The position numbers were made by a program, and so were the translations under genes. Below the pieces are notes generated by a model that saw nothing but the letters and a program-made list of their open reading frames with translations, was not told the DNA's origin and did no database searches. Below, piece after piece: positions 42,586 through 51,711 of a stretch of DNA of 64,000 nt. How positions within the stretch are numbered: position 1 is the first letter of the stretch; every line of letters starts with the position of its first letter. Source of the stretch: Synergistetes bacterium HGW-Synergistetes-1 (lineage in GTDB: Bacteria; Synergistota; Synergistia; Synergistales; Synergistaceae); the NCBI GenBank assembly GCA_002839185.1, contig PGXO01000009.1, positions 1 to 64,000 on the forward strand, given 5' to 3'.

Positions 42586-43710
42586 ATGGATCTATATATG
42601 ACCGCGCTAAAAGGCGTTATAGAACAGTCAGGGTTTGTAGCCCTTAACACGCCAACATTGATCATGCTGTTGGTCTCGTTTGTACTGCTCTACCTCGCCA
42701 TAGCAAAGGGTTTTGAACCTTTGCTCCTGTTGCCTATTGCTTTTGGATGTCTGCTTGTCAACCTGCCTCTTTCAGGCATCGTTGATCCGGGCGGATTTCT
42801 CTATTTCGTAAAGTTCGGTATCGACCATGAGCTCTACCCAGTTATCATATTTATGGGCATAGGCGCTTTGACTGACTTTGGACCGCTTCTCGCAAACCCG
42901 ATAACATTCCTGCTCGGTGCAGCGGCACAGATAGGCGTATTTTTCGCTGTTATCGGCGCTATGTTTATGGGCTTTACTATTCAGGAAGCAGCAGGTATTG
43001 GTATCATTGGCGGAGCGGACGGACCTACAGCAATTTATCTTTGCGCAAAGCTCGCAAGACATATTCTTCCTGCCGTTGCAGTTGCTGCGTATAGCTATAT
43101 GTCGCTGGTCCCGCTTATTCAGCCGCCTGTCATCAAGCTTCTGACGACTAAGAAGGACCGTGGAATCAAGATGGAACAGCTCCGCCCTGTAACAAGGACA
43201 GAGCGTATTCTTTTCCCGATCGTTTCGACTATGGCCTGCGGACTTATCCTTCCTGCATCAGTTCCTCTTGTTGGGATGCTAATGTTCGGCAACCTTCTTC
43301 GCGAATGCGGATGCACCGAACGCCTTTCGCTTGCGGCACAGAATGAAGTGCTCAATGCCACAACGATATTCCTCGGAATTTCAGTTGGTGCGACAATGAG
43401 CGCGGAATCATTCCTTACTGTCGCGACACTTAAGATAATCGCATTGGGACTTATCGCGTTTATCTTCAGCACAGCAGGAGGAGTACTTTTTGGACAGCTT
43501 ATGAAAGTGCTTTCGGGTGGAAAGATCAACCCGGTAATTGGAGCTGCAGGTGTTTCGGCAGTTCCAATGGCTGCACGCGTCTGCCAGAAGGTCGTATCCA
43601 AGGAGTTCCCCGGAAGCTACGTCCTTATGCACGCAATGGGTCCCAACGTTGCCGGTGTTATTGGAACAGCCGTGGCCGCGGGAGCTATGCTTACCCTACT
43701 TACTAAGTAA
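42586..43710 (+). CDS. mmdB: Methylmalonyl-CoA decarboxylase beta subunit (Na+ pump)
   Basis: A 374-residue polytopic membrane subunit that decarboxylates carboxybiotin and exports Na+. It carries GGADGPTAIY (proposed ion-site Asp), SAVPMAARVCQK and GPNVAGVIGTAVAAG. It is the last gene of the operon; the AGGAGGG site lies 36 nt after mmdC. It matches the beta subunit at 2475 along its full length, with scattered conservative changes clustered near the N-terminus and around residues 280-310. Confidence 0.96.
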   Translation: MDLYMTALKGVIEQSGFVALNTPTLIMLLVSFVLLYLAIAKGFEPLLLLPIAFGCLLVNLPLSGIVDPGGFLYFVKFGIDHELYPVIIFMGIGALTDFGPLLANPITFLLGAAAQIGVFFAVIGAMFMGFTIQEAAGIGIIGGADGPTAIYLCAKLARHILPAVAVAAYSYMSLVPLIQPPVIKLLTTKKDRGIKMEQLRPVTRTERILFPIVSTMACGLILPASVPLVGMLMFGNLLRECGCTERLSLAAQNEVLNATTIFLGISVGATMSAESFLTVATLKIIALGLIAFIFSTAGGVLFGQLMKVLSGGKINPVIGAAGVSAVPMAARVCQKVVSKEFPGSYVLMHAMGPNVAGVIGTAVAAGAMLTLLTK

Positions 43711-43711
43711 G

Positions 43712-43839
43712 CTGAGCACCGGCAATAAGCAACGCTAACTTCACAGCATTCGAAAGAGGCCGCTCGGCGTATTTAAATACGCCTACGCGGCCTCTTCCTT
43801 CATGTTGCATCGTTATCGCCGCTTCTTGCCGGTGCTCAG
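43712..43839. repeat. 128-bp nested palindromic element after mmdB
   Basis: Outer arms CTGAGCACCGGCAA (43712-43725) and TTGCCGGTGCTCAG (43826-43839) are perfect complements. They enclose AAGC/GCTT and AACG/CGTT pairs, then AAGAGGCCGC/GCGGCCTCTT (43754-43763 with 43787-43796), and at the centre the palindrome GGCGTATTTAAATACGCC (43766-43783). No U run follows. It may be a repeat-family or MITE-like element that also closes the operon. Confidence 0.8.
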
Positions 43840-44016
43840 AACGTTATCTCAATAAGCAAGGTTACTTGAACTATCCATTAAGAAACTTGCTTGAATATGA
43901 TCGATCACCGAATAATTATCATATGTTAAATCTGAAATTCATAACAGTATCCGATAAATACTGATATATTTGGTTATAATGTTATAGATTTGATCATTTT
44001 GTCTGGAGTGTTGATT

Positions 44017-45264
44017 TTGCACGATAAAGAAGTTTCGCTGCTCTCTCCTCTATTTTTAAGACTTTTTATCCCGTTTGGTCTGGGTTATTTTATATCGGTC
44101 CTGCTTGGCAGCGGCAACGCTATTATGTCTCCCATACTTGTGGAAACATTCTCGCTCTCTCCTTCTGATCTGGGGTTTATGACATCAATTTACCTCATAT
44201 CTTTTGGAGTGGCCCAGTTTCCTCTTGGGGTCTGGCTCGACCGCTATGGGGCAAGGAAGACCCTGGCGCCCTTCATGCTCTTTGCCGTAGCCGGCGCCCT
44301 GGTATTTGCACTCTCTCAGAATATTGGACACCTCATATTATCCAGGGCCCTTACCGGGATAGGCCTTTCAGGATGCCTGATGGCCGCATTCAAAGCATAT
44401 TCAGACTGGCTTCCCTCAGAACGCCTTCCTCTTGTTTTCAGTCTCGAATGCCTTACAGGCGGGATAGGGGGGATGGTCGCAACGAAACCGATCGGATATG
44501 CAATAAGTCTTTTTTCATGGAGATATACTTTTATATTTCTGGCATTTATTACGTTTCTGATATGCCTGTCCATATGGTTCGTGACTCCAAGGGACGGGCA
44601 TGTTGTACCCGACCGTAAAATATCATTTGGAAGACAGCTCAAAGAGATGCTCTCATTTTTCATGGACTCGCGCTTCTGGTTTGTAGCCCCTGTGGTGATA
44701 GCCGCCCAAAGTGTAATGTTTGCGTATTTATACCTGTGGGTCGGTCCGTGGATGAGGGATGTTGCAATGATGGGGAGCGGCGAGTCAGGCACATATATGA
44801 TGTATGCCTTTACAGGGGCTGCTGCCGGGTATTTTCTGAACGGCATACTTGCGGATCTTTTCATGAAAAAGGGTTGGCTTTCATGGGAAAAGATGTATTT
44901 GTATTCCGGAGTTCTCTTAACACTGGTCCTTGCTTTCATAGCTATTGAAAACGGAAGGGCTTCTGCGATCCTCTGGGGGATCGTTATGTTCCTGTCCACT
45001 ATGACCATGATCTCCTTTCCCCTTATGAGAAAGCTCTACGCGAGCAGTGAAGTGGGCAGGGCACTCTCTCTTCTCAATTTCACGATTTTCCTCATGTCCT
45101 TCATATTCCAGTGGTTCATTGGTGTAGTTCTTGACTTTTACCCCGTTGTTGATGGACGCTTCTCAGCACAGGGCTATCAGACAAGTCTTGCTGTTATTGT
45201 TGTTCTAAATATGGCTGCAGTTACCCACCTGTACTTTGAACTTAGAAAACGCCGTATAATATAA
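44017..45264 (+). CDS. MFS transporter
   Basis: A 415-residue major facilitator protein with twelve predicted helices. The loop motif GVWLDRYGARKTLAP between helices 2 and 3 and ALTGIGLSGCLMAAFKAYSD are typical of the sugar-phosphate / organic anion (NarK-like) branch. The likely start is TTG 44017, 8 nt after GGAG. It lies between mmdB and the fumarase genes, so import of a di- or monocarboxylate is plausible but unproven. Confidence 0.85.
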   Translation: MHDKEVSLLSPLFLRLFIPFGLGYFISVLLGSGNAIMSPILVETFSLSPSDLGFMTSIYLISFGVAQFPLGVWLDRYGARKTLAPFMLFAVAGALVFALSQNIGHLILSRALTGIGLSGCLMAAFKAYSDWLPSERLPLVFSLECLTGGIGGMVATKPIGYAISLFSWRYTFIFLAFITFLICLSIWFVTPRDGHVVPDRKISFGRQLKEMLSFFMDSRFWFVAPVVIAAQSVMFAYLYLWVGPWMRDVAMMGSGESGTYMMYAFTGAAAGYFLNGILADLFMKKGWLSWEKMYLYSGVLLTLVLAFIAIENGRASAILWGIVMFLSTMTMISFPLMRKLYASSEVGRALSLLNFTIFLMSFIFQWFIGVVLDFYPVVDGRFSAQGYQTSLAVIVVLNMAAVTHLYFELRKRRII

Positions 45265-45396
45265 TTAATTTTTTCATCAGTCCTGACCGACATTATTTTT
45301 CGCTATCTCATCTGTATCCCGTTGTGCGATCAAAAGCATGCGGGAATTGTGAGTTATAGTTTTCCTGTCTGACAGAAGTGATAAAGGAGGAGCAAT

Positions 45397-46272
45397 ATGT
45401 GCGAAAGATATGAAATAGAAGCTTCGGAGATAACCCAAATGGTTTATGACTTATCACTTAAGGCGAACAGTATCCTGCCAGAAGGCCTTAAAAAAATTAT
45501 CAGTACCGCAAGTGATAGAGAAAAGATGCCTCTTGCAAAGCAGGCTTTCTCAGATATTCTTGAGAACGCAAAACTGGCAGAGGAAAAAAGCCTGCCAATA
45601 TGTCAGGACTGCGGTCTTGCCGTTGTTTTTGTCGAGATAGGACAGGACCTTTGCGTAAAAGGCGGCAGCATAGAGGATGCGATAAACGAAGGTGTCCGAA
45701 GGGCATATATTGATGGCTGCCTCCGCAAGTCTGTAGTTAAAGATCCATTATTCAGAAGAGAGAACAGCGGAGACAACACGCCCGCCGTCATCCACTGGAA
45801 AGTCTGCTCAGGCAGTGACATCACGATAACAGTGAGCCCAAAGGGCATGGGCAGCGAAAATATGAGCAGGATATATATGCTTAAGCCGGCAGACGGTGCC
45901 GAGGGTGTCATCAGGTCGGTCGTTGAGGCAGTAAAAATCGCAGGGCCCAATCCATGTCCGCCTATTGTCCTTGGTATCGGGATTGGCGGCAACTTTGAAA
46001 CTGTTGCTCTTGCAGCAAAAAAGGCACTTCTGAAGCCGGAAGGTGTCAGGCATAACATACCTGAGTATGCAGAGATAGAAAGGGAGATATTAAAAAGGGT
46101 CAACGCGCTTGGAATCGGTCCGGGCGGATACGGCGGAATGACGACTGCTCTTGATGCTCACATTGAGACACTCCCTACTCACATAGCCGGTATGCCAGTT
46201 GCAGTCAACATCTGCTGTCACGCACTGAGGCACGCAGAAGGAACGATAGAGGGGAGGATCCTCGATGATTAA
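45397..46272 (+). CDS. Fumarate hydratase class I, alpha subunit
   Basis: A 291-residue subunit of the oxygen-sensitive [4Fe-4S] fumarase / L(+)-tartrate dehydratase family. The three cluster cysteines are expected in PICQDCGLAVVF, in NPCPPIVLGIGIGGNFE and in NICCHALRHAEG. It converts fumarate to malate together with the beta subunit, whose start overlaps the end by 8 nt. AAGGAGGAGC precedes the ATG. Fumarase fits a fumarate/succinate to propionate route with the upstream operon; tartrate dehydratase is the alternative. Confidence 0.92.
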   Translation: MCERYEIEASEITQMVYDLSLKANSILPEGLKKIISTASDREKMPLAKQAFSDILENAKLAEEKSLPICQDCGLAVVFVEIGQDLCVKGGSIEDAINEGVRRAYIDGCLRKSVVKDPLFRRENSGDNTPAVIHWKVCSGSDITITVSPKGMGSENMSRIYMLKPADGAEGVIRSVVEAVKIAGPNPCPPIVLGIGIGGNFETVALAAKKALLKPEGVRHNIPEYAEIEREILKRVNALGIGPGGYGGMTTALDAHIETLPTHIAGMPVAVNICCHALRHAEGTIEGRILDD

Positions 46273-46831
46273 GCACCTTAATACACCACTGTCCGAAGAA
46301 GATGTGATGGAACTCAGGGCCGGTGACCTCGTCTCCCTGTCAGGCAGCATTCTTGTTGCGCGCGACGCAGCCCACAAAAGGCTGACAGAGAGCATTTCTA
46401 CGGGCGAAAAAGAGCCCTTTCCTATCAAAGGCGAGATAATCTTCTATGCAGGGCCTGCACCGACGCCTCCGGGTGAAGTAATCGGCCCCATCGGACCGAC
46501 GACCAGCGGCAGAATGGATCCCTACACGCCGTTTCTCCTTGAGAGAGGGCTCAGAGGGATGATCGGGAAAGGCAAAAGAAGTACTGAAGTCCTGGAAGCC
46601 ATAAAAAAACATCATGCTGTGTATTTTGGAGCTACCGGAGGTACTGCGGTGCTTTTGTCCCGTTCGGTCGTCTCAGTTGATAAGGTAGCTTATGAAGAGC
46701 TTGGCCCCGAGGCTGTCCTTCGCCTTGAGATAGATAAGATGCCACTGGTGGTGCTTGCGGACTGTCACGGGGGAGATATATACGTGTCCGGCCCCGAAGC
46801 GGCAGTGAAACTGTTCCAGGCGAATATCTGA
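46265..46831 (+). CDS. Fumarate hydratase class I, beta subunit
   Basis: A 188-residue beta subunit of the two-component fumarase/tartrate dehydratase. The signature region reads FYAGPAPTPPGEVIGPIGPT followed by TSGRMD, then MIGKGKRS and YFGATGGTAVLLSRSVV. It overlaps the alpha gene, indicating translational coupling. No terminator is clear downstream; a 335-nt AT-rich spacer follows before the second TAXI gene. Confidence 0.92.
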   Translation: MIKHLNTPLSEEDVMELRAGDLVSLSGSILVARDAAHKRLTESISTGEKEPFPIKGEIIFYAGPAPTPPGEVIGPIGPTTSGRMDPYTPFLLERGLRGMIGKGKRSTEVLEAIKKHHAVYFGATGGTAVLLSRSVVSVDKVAYEELGPEAVLRLEIDKMPLVVLADCHGGDIYVSGPEAAVKLFQANI

Positions 46832-47166
46832 AGATAAGATAAATGAATATTTGCATGAATTTTAGTAACATGGTTAAATAGAAAATATATTTAAATACAC
46901 TTAAATAATATAATAATTTCAATCTAATATTTCTAAATGGCAATATTTGAGAAATGATTGTAAGGAAAAATCTGTATTGGCATTCAATTATAATGTTTTT
47001 ACTGGTCCGTACCACTGAAATAAATAAGAAAACAATTTTTACCATTGTGTTTATTAAACATGTTTGGTAAAATTGCGTAGCCGTGCTTGAAGGGATAAAA
47101 TTTTTTCATATATATAAAATCATTTCATCTTCATGCTCGGAAAAATATTACGGAGGTGCTTTTTGT
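46832..47166. other. AT-rich intergenic region before the second TAXI gene
   Basis: No gene is seen in these 335 nt. It contains an inverted repeat at 47033-47075 and the GGAGGT ribosome binding site (47152-47157) of the TAXI gene. TATAAT occurs at 46989-46994 without a good -35. Confidence 0.5.
47033..47075. promoter_or_regulatory. Operator-like inverted repeat before the second TAXI gene
   Basis: CAATTTTTACCA and TGGTAAAATTG form 11-bp arms with one bulged base. The spacer holds the smaller palindrome GTTTA-T-TAAAC (47049-47059). Confidence 0.4.
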
Positions 47167-48114
47167 ATGACAAAGACAGCAAGATTCTTTATCGTAATGG
47201 CGATGATCCTTGTATTCGCCGGAGCCGCGTCAGCAGCAACATTCATCAATATCGGTACCGGATCCACAGGCGGAACTTATTATCCAGTCGGTGCAGGTAT
47301 GGCAAAAGTTTGGAACAGCGCTATCCCCGGGATGAAGGCAAACGCTCAGTCAACGGGCGGAACAGCACAGAACCTTGCTCTCCTTGGCAAGGGAGAAGCA
47401 GAAGTTATCTTTGCAGACGGTCTCTATTTCTTTGCATATGAAGGCAAGGGCACATTTGCAGGCAAACCCATGAAGGAACTCCGCGGACTTGTACCTCTCT
47501 ACGCCGAACCTATCCATTTCCTCGTAGCTAAGGGCAGCAACATCAAGTCTATCCAGGATCTTAAGGGAAAGAGAGTCTCTGTCGGAGCAGTCGGAAGCGG
47601 TACCGAAGTAACCGTACGCACACTTCTGAAAGTTGCTGGACTTGACCCCGACAAGGACATCAAGCCTGAGAACCTTGGACTTTCAGACACAGCCGGAGCA
47701 TTTGCTGACAAGAACATCGATGCAGCACTCACAGTCGGAGCCCTCGGCATCGCTGGAGTAGTTGAGATCACAACCCTTGGCACAGCAGAATTCCGCGACA
47801 TTCCTGCAGACGTTATTGCCAAGCTGGGCAAAGAGCTTCCTTATTACCTGCCATTTGATATCCCCGCAAACACATACAAAGGCCAGACCAAGCCCGTTAA
47901 GGCTCTCGCAAGCTGGAACGTCCTCATCACAACCGAAAAGCTCGGCGATGAAGATGCTTACAAAATGACGAAGGCACTCTACGAGCACAAGCAGGATATC
48001 CTCAACATCTCGACAAGACTTGCTTCCATGTCTCCTGAGAACCTCAAGTATATCCAGGTCCCCCTCCACAAGGGAGCACTGAAGTACTACAAAGAAATTG
48101 GAGCAGTAAAATAG
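47167..48114 (+). CDS. TAXI-family TRAP transporter solute-binding protein (second copy)
   Basis: A 315-residue periplasmic protein. The signal peptide ends near ASA-ATF; the mature start INIGTGSTGGTYYPVGAGMA is the TAXI ligand-loop signature, and GKRVSVGAVGSGTEVTVRTL follows. ATG 47167 is 9 nt after GGAGGT; the frame is open further up but without a ribosome binding site. It precedes its permease gene, unlike the first locus, where the permease comes first. A stable hairpin lies between the two genes. Close to fumarase genes, but the substrate is unknown. Confidence 0.93.
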   Translation: MTKTARFFIVMAMILVFAGAASAATFINIGTGSTGGTYYPVGAGMAKVWNSAIPGMKANAQSTGGTAQNLALLGKGEAEVIFADGLYFFAYEGKGTFAGKPMKELRGLVPLYAEPIHFLVAKGSNIKSIQDLKGKRVSVGAVGSGTEVTVRTLLKVAGLDPDKDIKPENLGLSDTAGAFADKNIDAALTVGALGIAGVVEITTLGTAEFRDIPADVIAKLGKELPYYLPFDIPANTYKGQTKPVKALASWNVLITTEKLGDEDAYKMTKALYEHKQDILNISTRLASMSPENLKYIQVPLHKGALKYYKEIGAVK

Positions 48115-48158
48115 AACGCTCTGAGATTGTCAGTTGATCATAATCTTTTAATAATTTC

Positions 48159-48186
48159 ATACGGGGGAAGGAAACTTCCCCCGTAT
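48159..48186 (+). other. GAAA-capped hairpin between TAXI and TRAP permease genes
   Basis: A perfect 12-bp stem, ATACGGGGGAAG/CTTCCCCCGTAT, is closed by a GAAA tetraloop with no U run. Such hairpins often protect the mRNA of abundant binding proteins from 3' decay. Confidence 0.75.
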
Positions 48187-48209
48187 ATCACGACCAGGAG
48201 GCAATATAT

Positions 48210-50180
48210 ATGAGCACTATTGAAAAAGATCAGAATCATAGTCTTCTAGACGAAGTTTCTATTGATGAATCGAAGATAAACGAACTGATAGAAAAATACG
48301 ACGCAGAGAGCCGTTACAGAAAACTTACCGGACTGCAGGGCAAATTCATCACAGCATGGCTTTGTGCCATGTCCCTTTTTCACCTTTACACTGCAGGAAT
48401 CGCAACGATGCCTATCACAATACAGCGTGCGATCCACCTTACTTTTGCTATCGTTGCAGTCTACATTCTTTTTCCTGCAGGAAGAAAAGGATCGAAAACA
48501 TCGACTCCGATATACGACTGGATACTTGCAGCCTTAGCCGGAGGAGTTATCGGATACATAATCTTCTTTTTTAACGATATCGCTAGGCGCGGAGCGGAAC
48601 CGCTTCCATATGAAATATGGCTGGGCATAGCAGCAATAATATTGGTCCTTGAAGCAGGCAGAAGGGTAGTTGGAAACGTTTTGCCCTGCATGAGTATTTT
48701 GTTTCTTCTATACTGCCACTTTGGCTATATGGTCCCTGGAATGTTCCAGATAAGGGGATATACTCTCAGCAGGATCATTCAGCACATGTACCTGACCCCG
48801 GAAGGAATATTTGGATTAGCCCTTGGGGTTTCCGCCACATTTGTGATCGTCTTCATAATCTTTGGGGCCTTTCTCTCTCAGAGCGGTGGTGCAAGGTTCT
48901 TTAATGAGCTTGCGCTGGCTGTTGCAGGAGGGACGCCAGGCGGTCCCGCTAAAGTTGCGGTAGTAGCATCAGGCCTTCTAGGGACGATCAACGGTTCCTC
49001 GGTAGCCAACGTAGCAACGACCGGCACATTTACTATCCCTCTTATGAAAAGGGTAGGATATCCGCCGCACTATGCAGGAGCCGTCGAAGCATGCGCATCA
49101 ACAGGAGGTCAGCTTATGCCCCCGATCATGGGAGCGGGTGCATTCATAATGAGCGAGTTCCTTGGCATCCCTTACCTGACCATTGCAGCGGCTGCGATAA
49201 TTCCCGCTTTTATATACTACACTGCAATATTCACAAATGTACATATAAGGGCCCGTAAAGAGAACTTTAAGGGACTGCCAAAAGATCAGCTTCCGGTAGT
49301 GAGAGAGGTAATGAGACGTGACGGCCACCTTCTCGTACCTGTCATAGTAATAATCATCACGCTGCTGATGAAATATACTCCGCTTCGCGCAGGATTTATC
49401 GGTGTCGTATCTGTAATTATAGTAAGCTCGCTTAAACAGAACACGAGGATGAGCATAAAAGACCTTGTCAAAGCTCTTGAAGAAGGTGCCCGCGGCGCAC
49501 TTGGCGTTGCACTTGCCTGTGCTTTGGTGGGTTTCGTTGTAGGAACATCTTCGCTGACATCGCTTGGGCTTACGATTTCCAACAACATAATCGACATCTC
49601 AGGAGGCAATCTGCTTCTGACGCTTATCATGGCCATGGTTGCATGTCTGGTGCTCGGAATGGGACTTCCTACGACCGCGAACTATATCGTCTGCAGTACG
49701 ATAATAGCTCCTGCCCTTATAGGCATGAATGTGCTTCCTCTTTCAGCGCACCTCTTTGTCTTCTACTTCGGCATAATGGCTGACCTTACTCCGCCTGTCT
49801 GTCTTGCGGCGTTCACTGGAGCGGGCATAGCTGGGGCAAGCCCTGCAAAAACAGGATTTACCGCCACAAAAATTGCGCTTTGCTCATACATAATGCCATA
49901 CATGTTTGTTTACAATCCAATGATACTGCTGCATAACGTAGTTGTTTACGAACTGGTAATACTTGTAGTATCGGCGACACTTGGTGTAATAGTGCTTGCC
50001 GGGGCTCTTGAAGGCTGGTTCTACCGTACTCTTAAGGTTTATGAACGTCTCGTTATGGCAATATGCGCTCTTGCCGCTATCCACCACAGTATGACGCTGA
50101 GCCTGATCGGCACAGCGGGGATCATCCTTGCCATGTTTTATCTGAGGCAGACTAAGCCCAAAGAAGTTTTGACGGTGTAG
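48210..50180 (+). CDS. TRAP transporter permease, fused 4TM/12TM type (second copy)
   Basis: A 656-residue paralogue of the permease at 5603, with the same order: polar start, DctQ-like part, DctM-like part (GGPAKVAVVASGLLGTINGS, STGGQLMPPIMGAGAF, GMGLPTTANYIV, DLTPPVCLAAFTGAGIAGA). It should work with the TAXI protein encoded just upstream. AGGAGG precedes the ATG. Sequence differences from the first copy are spread over the whole protein, so the two systems probably carry different substrates. An intrinsic terminator follows. Confidence 0.93.
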   Translation: MSTIEKDQNHSLLDEVSIDESKINELIEKYDAESRYRKLTGLQGKFITAWLCAMSLFHLYTAGIATMPITIQRAIHLTFAIVAVYILFPAGRKGSKTSTPIYDWILAALAGGVIGYIIFFFNDIARRGAEPLPYEIWLGIAAIILVLEAGRRVVGNVLPCMSILFLLYCHFGYMVPGMFQIRGYTLSRIIQHMYLTPEGIFGLALGVSATFVIVFIIFGAFLSQSGGARFFNELALAVAGGTPGGPAKVAVVASGLLGTINGSSVANVATTGTFTIPLMKRVGYPPHYAGAVEACASTGGQLMPPIMGAGAFIMSEFLGIPYLTIAAAAIIPAFIYYTAIFTNVHIRARKENFKGLPKDQLPVVREVMRRDGHLLVPVIVIIITLLMKYTPLRAGFIGVVSVIIVSSLKQNTRMSIKDLVKALEEGARGALGVALACALVGFVVGTSSLTSLGLTISNNIIDISGGNLLLTLIMAMVACLVLGMGLPTTANYIVCSTIIAPALIGMNVLPLSAHLFVFYFGIMADLTPPVCLAAFTGAGIAGASPAKTGFTATKIALCSYIMPYMFVYNPMILLHNVVVYELVILVVSATLGVIVLAGALEGWFYRTLKVYERLVMAICALAAIHHSMTLSLIGTAGIILAMFYLRQTKPKEVLTV

Positions 50181-50205
50181 TTTTAACTAACTTATCAACT
50201 GTATT

Positions 50206-50238
50206 GGCGCTCCCTGTTCATGGGGGCGCTTTTTTATT
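50206..50238 (+). terminator. Terminator after the second TRAP operon
   Basis: GGCGCTCCC and GGGGGCGC arms with a short loop are followed by TTTTTTATT, 25-30 nt after the permease stop. Confidence 0.85.
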
Positions 50239-50270
50239 GTATACTTGGCGGTAGAAACGGGGGGAAGTCT

Positions 50271-50765
50271 GTGAATCCAAATTACATGGTACTTTTTGCT
50301 GTCCTTGGCGGAAGCGCCATCGGCCATAAGTCAGGGTTCCCCGCTGGAGCACTGGTTGGCGGTCTTCTTGTGGGGCTTGTCATCAAAGCGGTCATGCACA
50401 TGGGGCTCGACCCTAAAATAGATTGGCTCTCGTGGGTATCACAGGCACTTGTAGCTTATGTCCTTGTGAGGGGCAGCGACTTCTCTTCCATTGCTGAAAT
50501 ACCAAGATATCTGCCGGCAGCTATCGCTTACAGCTTTTCCCTTCTAATATTCACCCTGGGACTTGCATGGATCTTTTCAAGACTGTGCAAAATGGATTTT
50601 CTGACCTCTCTTTTTGCAACGACCCCCGGGGGGCTTACAGGAATTGCAATAGTAGCGGTAGACATCGGAGCAGACCCGACTATTTCGATACTTTTCAACA
50701 TATGCAGGATAGTGACAATACTTATCGTGGTGCCAATAATTGCCAATATTATCGTCAGATATTGA
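50271..50765 (+). CDS. AbrB-family membrane protein, single-repeat form
   Basis: A 164-residue hydrophobic protein of the AbrB / putative ammonia monooxygenase membrane family (not the AbrB DNA-binding regulator). GHKSGFPAGALVGGLLVGLV and ATTPGGLTGIAIVAVDIGAD are the family signature. Usual members are about 350 residues with two such repeats; this one has a single repeat. The start is GTG 50271 after GGGGGAAG; the ATG at 50220 lies within the preceding terminator. Function unknown; an efflux or membrane-integrity role has been suggested for relatives. Confidence 0.8.
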   Translation: MNPNYMVLFAVLGGSAIGHKSGFPAGALVGGLLVGLVIKAVMHMGLDPKIDWLSWVSQALVAYVLVRGSDFSSIAEIPRYLPAAIAYSFSLLIFTLGLAWIFSRLCKMDFLTSLFATTPGGLTGIAIVAVDIGADPTISILFNICRIVTILIVVPIIANIIVRY

Positions 50766-50820
50766 TAATAATATATAAATGATCCGCGCAAAAGTGTGAT
50801 CTTTCGGGAGAGGTAAGAGT

Positions 50821-51711
50821 ATGAATAATAAACAGTCCTTTATCTGGTCCGTACTATCGGCGTTCAGAAAAATAGTTATGATACTTCCTCATAATGCAGC
50901 AGTCATGCTTGGTGGTTTTGTTGGTTCCCTCATACCACTATTCACGCGAAATAAACTGAAGGAAGCAACTGACCGTTGTGCCAGGGTGCTGGGCATACCT
51001 CGCAAAGATGCTTCCAGGATAGTAAAAAGAGCGTATAGAAATTTTGGTAAATCAACAGCGGAATTTATAAGGATCCCGGTAATGGCTTTAAAACTCGATG
51101 ATATAGTCACAGTTAACGGAGAAGAGAACCTTCGTGAGGCCTATGATGCCGGAAAGGGAGTATTTGTAGTTACCGCCCACATTGGGAACTGGGAATACGC
51201 CGGGGCCTGGTGTGCACAGCACGGATACCCGATGAATGGCCTGGGAACAGATCAAAGGGATGGAAGGATCACCGAACTGATAACAGAATTAAGAAAGGCC
51301 GGGGGGATGAAGGCACTTGGCAAGGCTTCAGATCTTAAGGCTATGATAAAGGCGCTCCAGTCAGGCGAAATAATTGCTGTACCTGTGGATCAGGATGCTA
51401 AAAAAGCAGGCATAGTTTCTCCGTTCCTTGGATATCCTGCAAGTACTCCGATAGGAATGGCAAAACTAGCCGACAAGCTCGGGTGCGCTGTCGTCCCGGC
51501 ATACTGTGTCAGATGGCTTGACACGCAAAAGCTTGAACTCCACTTTCTTCCTGCCCTCAAAGGCAGTGATGGGAAACCCTATGGCAAGGATCTTCAGAGC
51601 AGCATAGACGACTGCAATCAGATCATCTCCGAGTGGATAAGAAAATATCCTGACCAGTGGATGTGGATGTATCCAAGATGGGAATCTGTCGAAAGGGGTG
51701 ATTTCGATTAA
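50821..51711 (+). CDS. Lipid A biosynthesis-type acyltransferase (LpxL/HtrB family)
   Basis: A 296-residue membrane-associated acyltransferase. The catalytic HxxxxE is in VVTAHIGNWEYAG, followed by LGTDQRDGRITELI, IIAVPVDQDAKKAG and the C-terminal YPDQWMWMYPRWES. It would add a secondary acyl chain to lipid A, which implies an outer membrane with LPS. GAGAGGT precedes the ATG. Its 3' end overlaps the YqgF-like gene by 14 nt. Confidence 0.9.
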   Translation: MNNKQSFIWSVLSAFRKIVMILPHNAAVMLGGFVGSLIPLFTRNKLKEATDRCARVLGIPRKDASRIVKRAYRNFGKSTAEFIRIPVMALKLDDIVTVNGEENLREAYDAGKGVFVVTAHIGNWEYAGAWCAQHGYPMNGLGTDQRDGRITELITELRKAGGMKALGKASDLKAMIKALQSGEIIAVPVDQDAKKAGIVSPFLGYPASTPIGMAKLADKLGCAVVPAYCVRWLDTQKLELHFLPALKGSDGKPYGKDLQSSIDDCNQIISEWIRKYPDQWMWMYPRWESVERGDFD

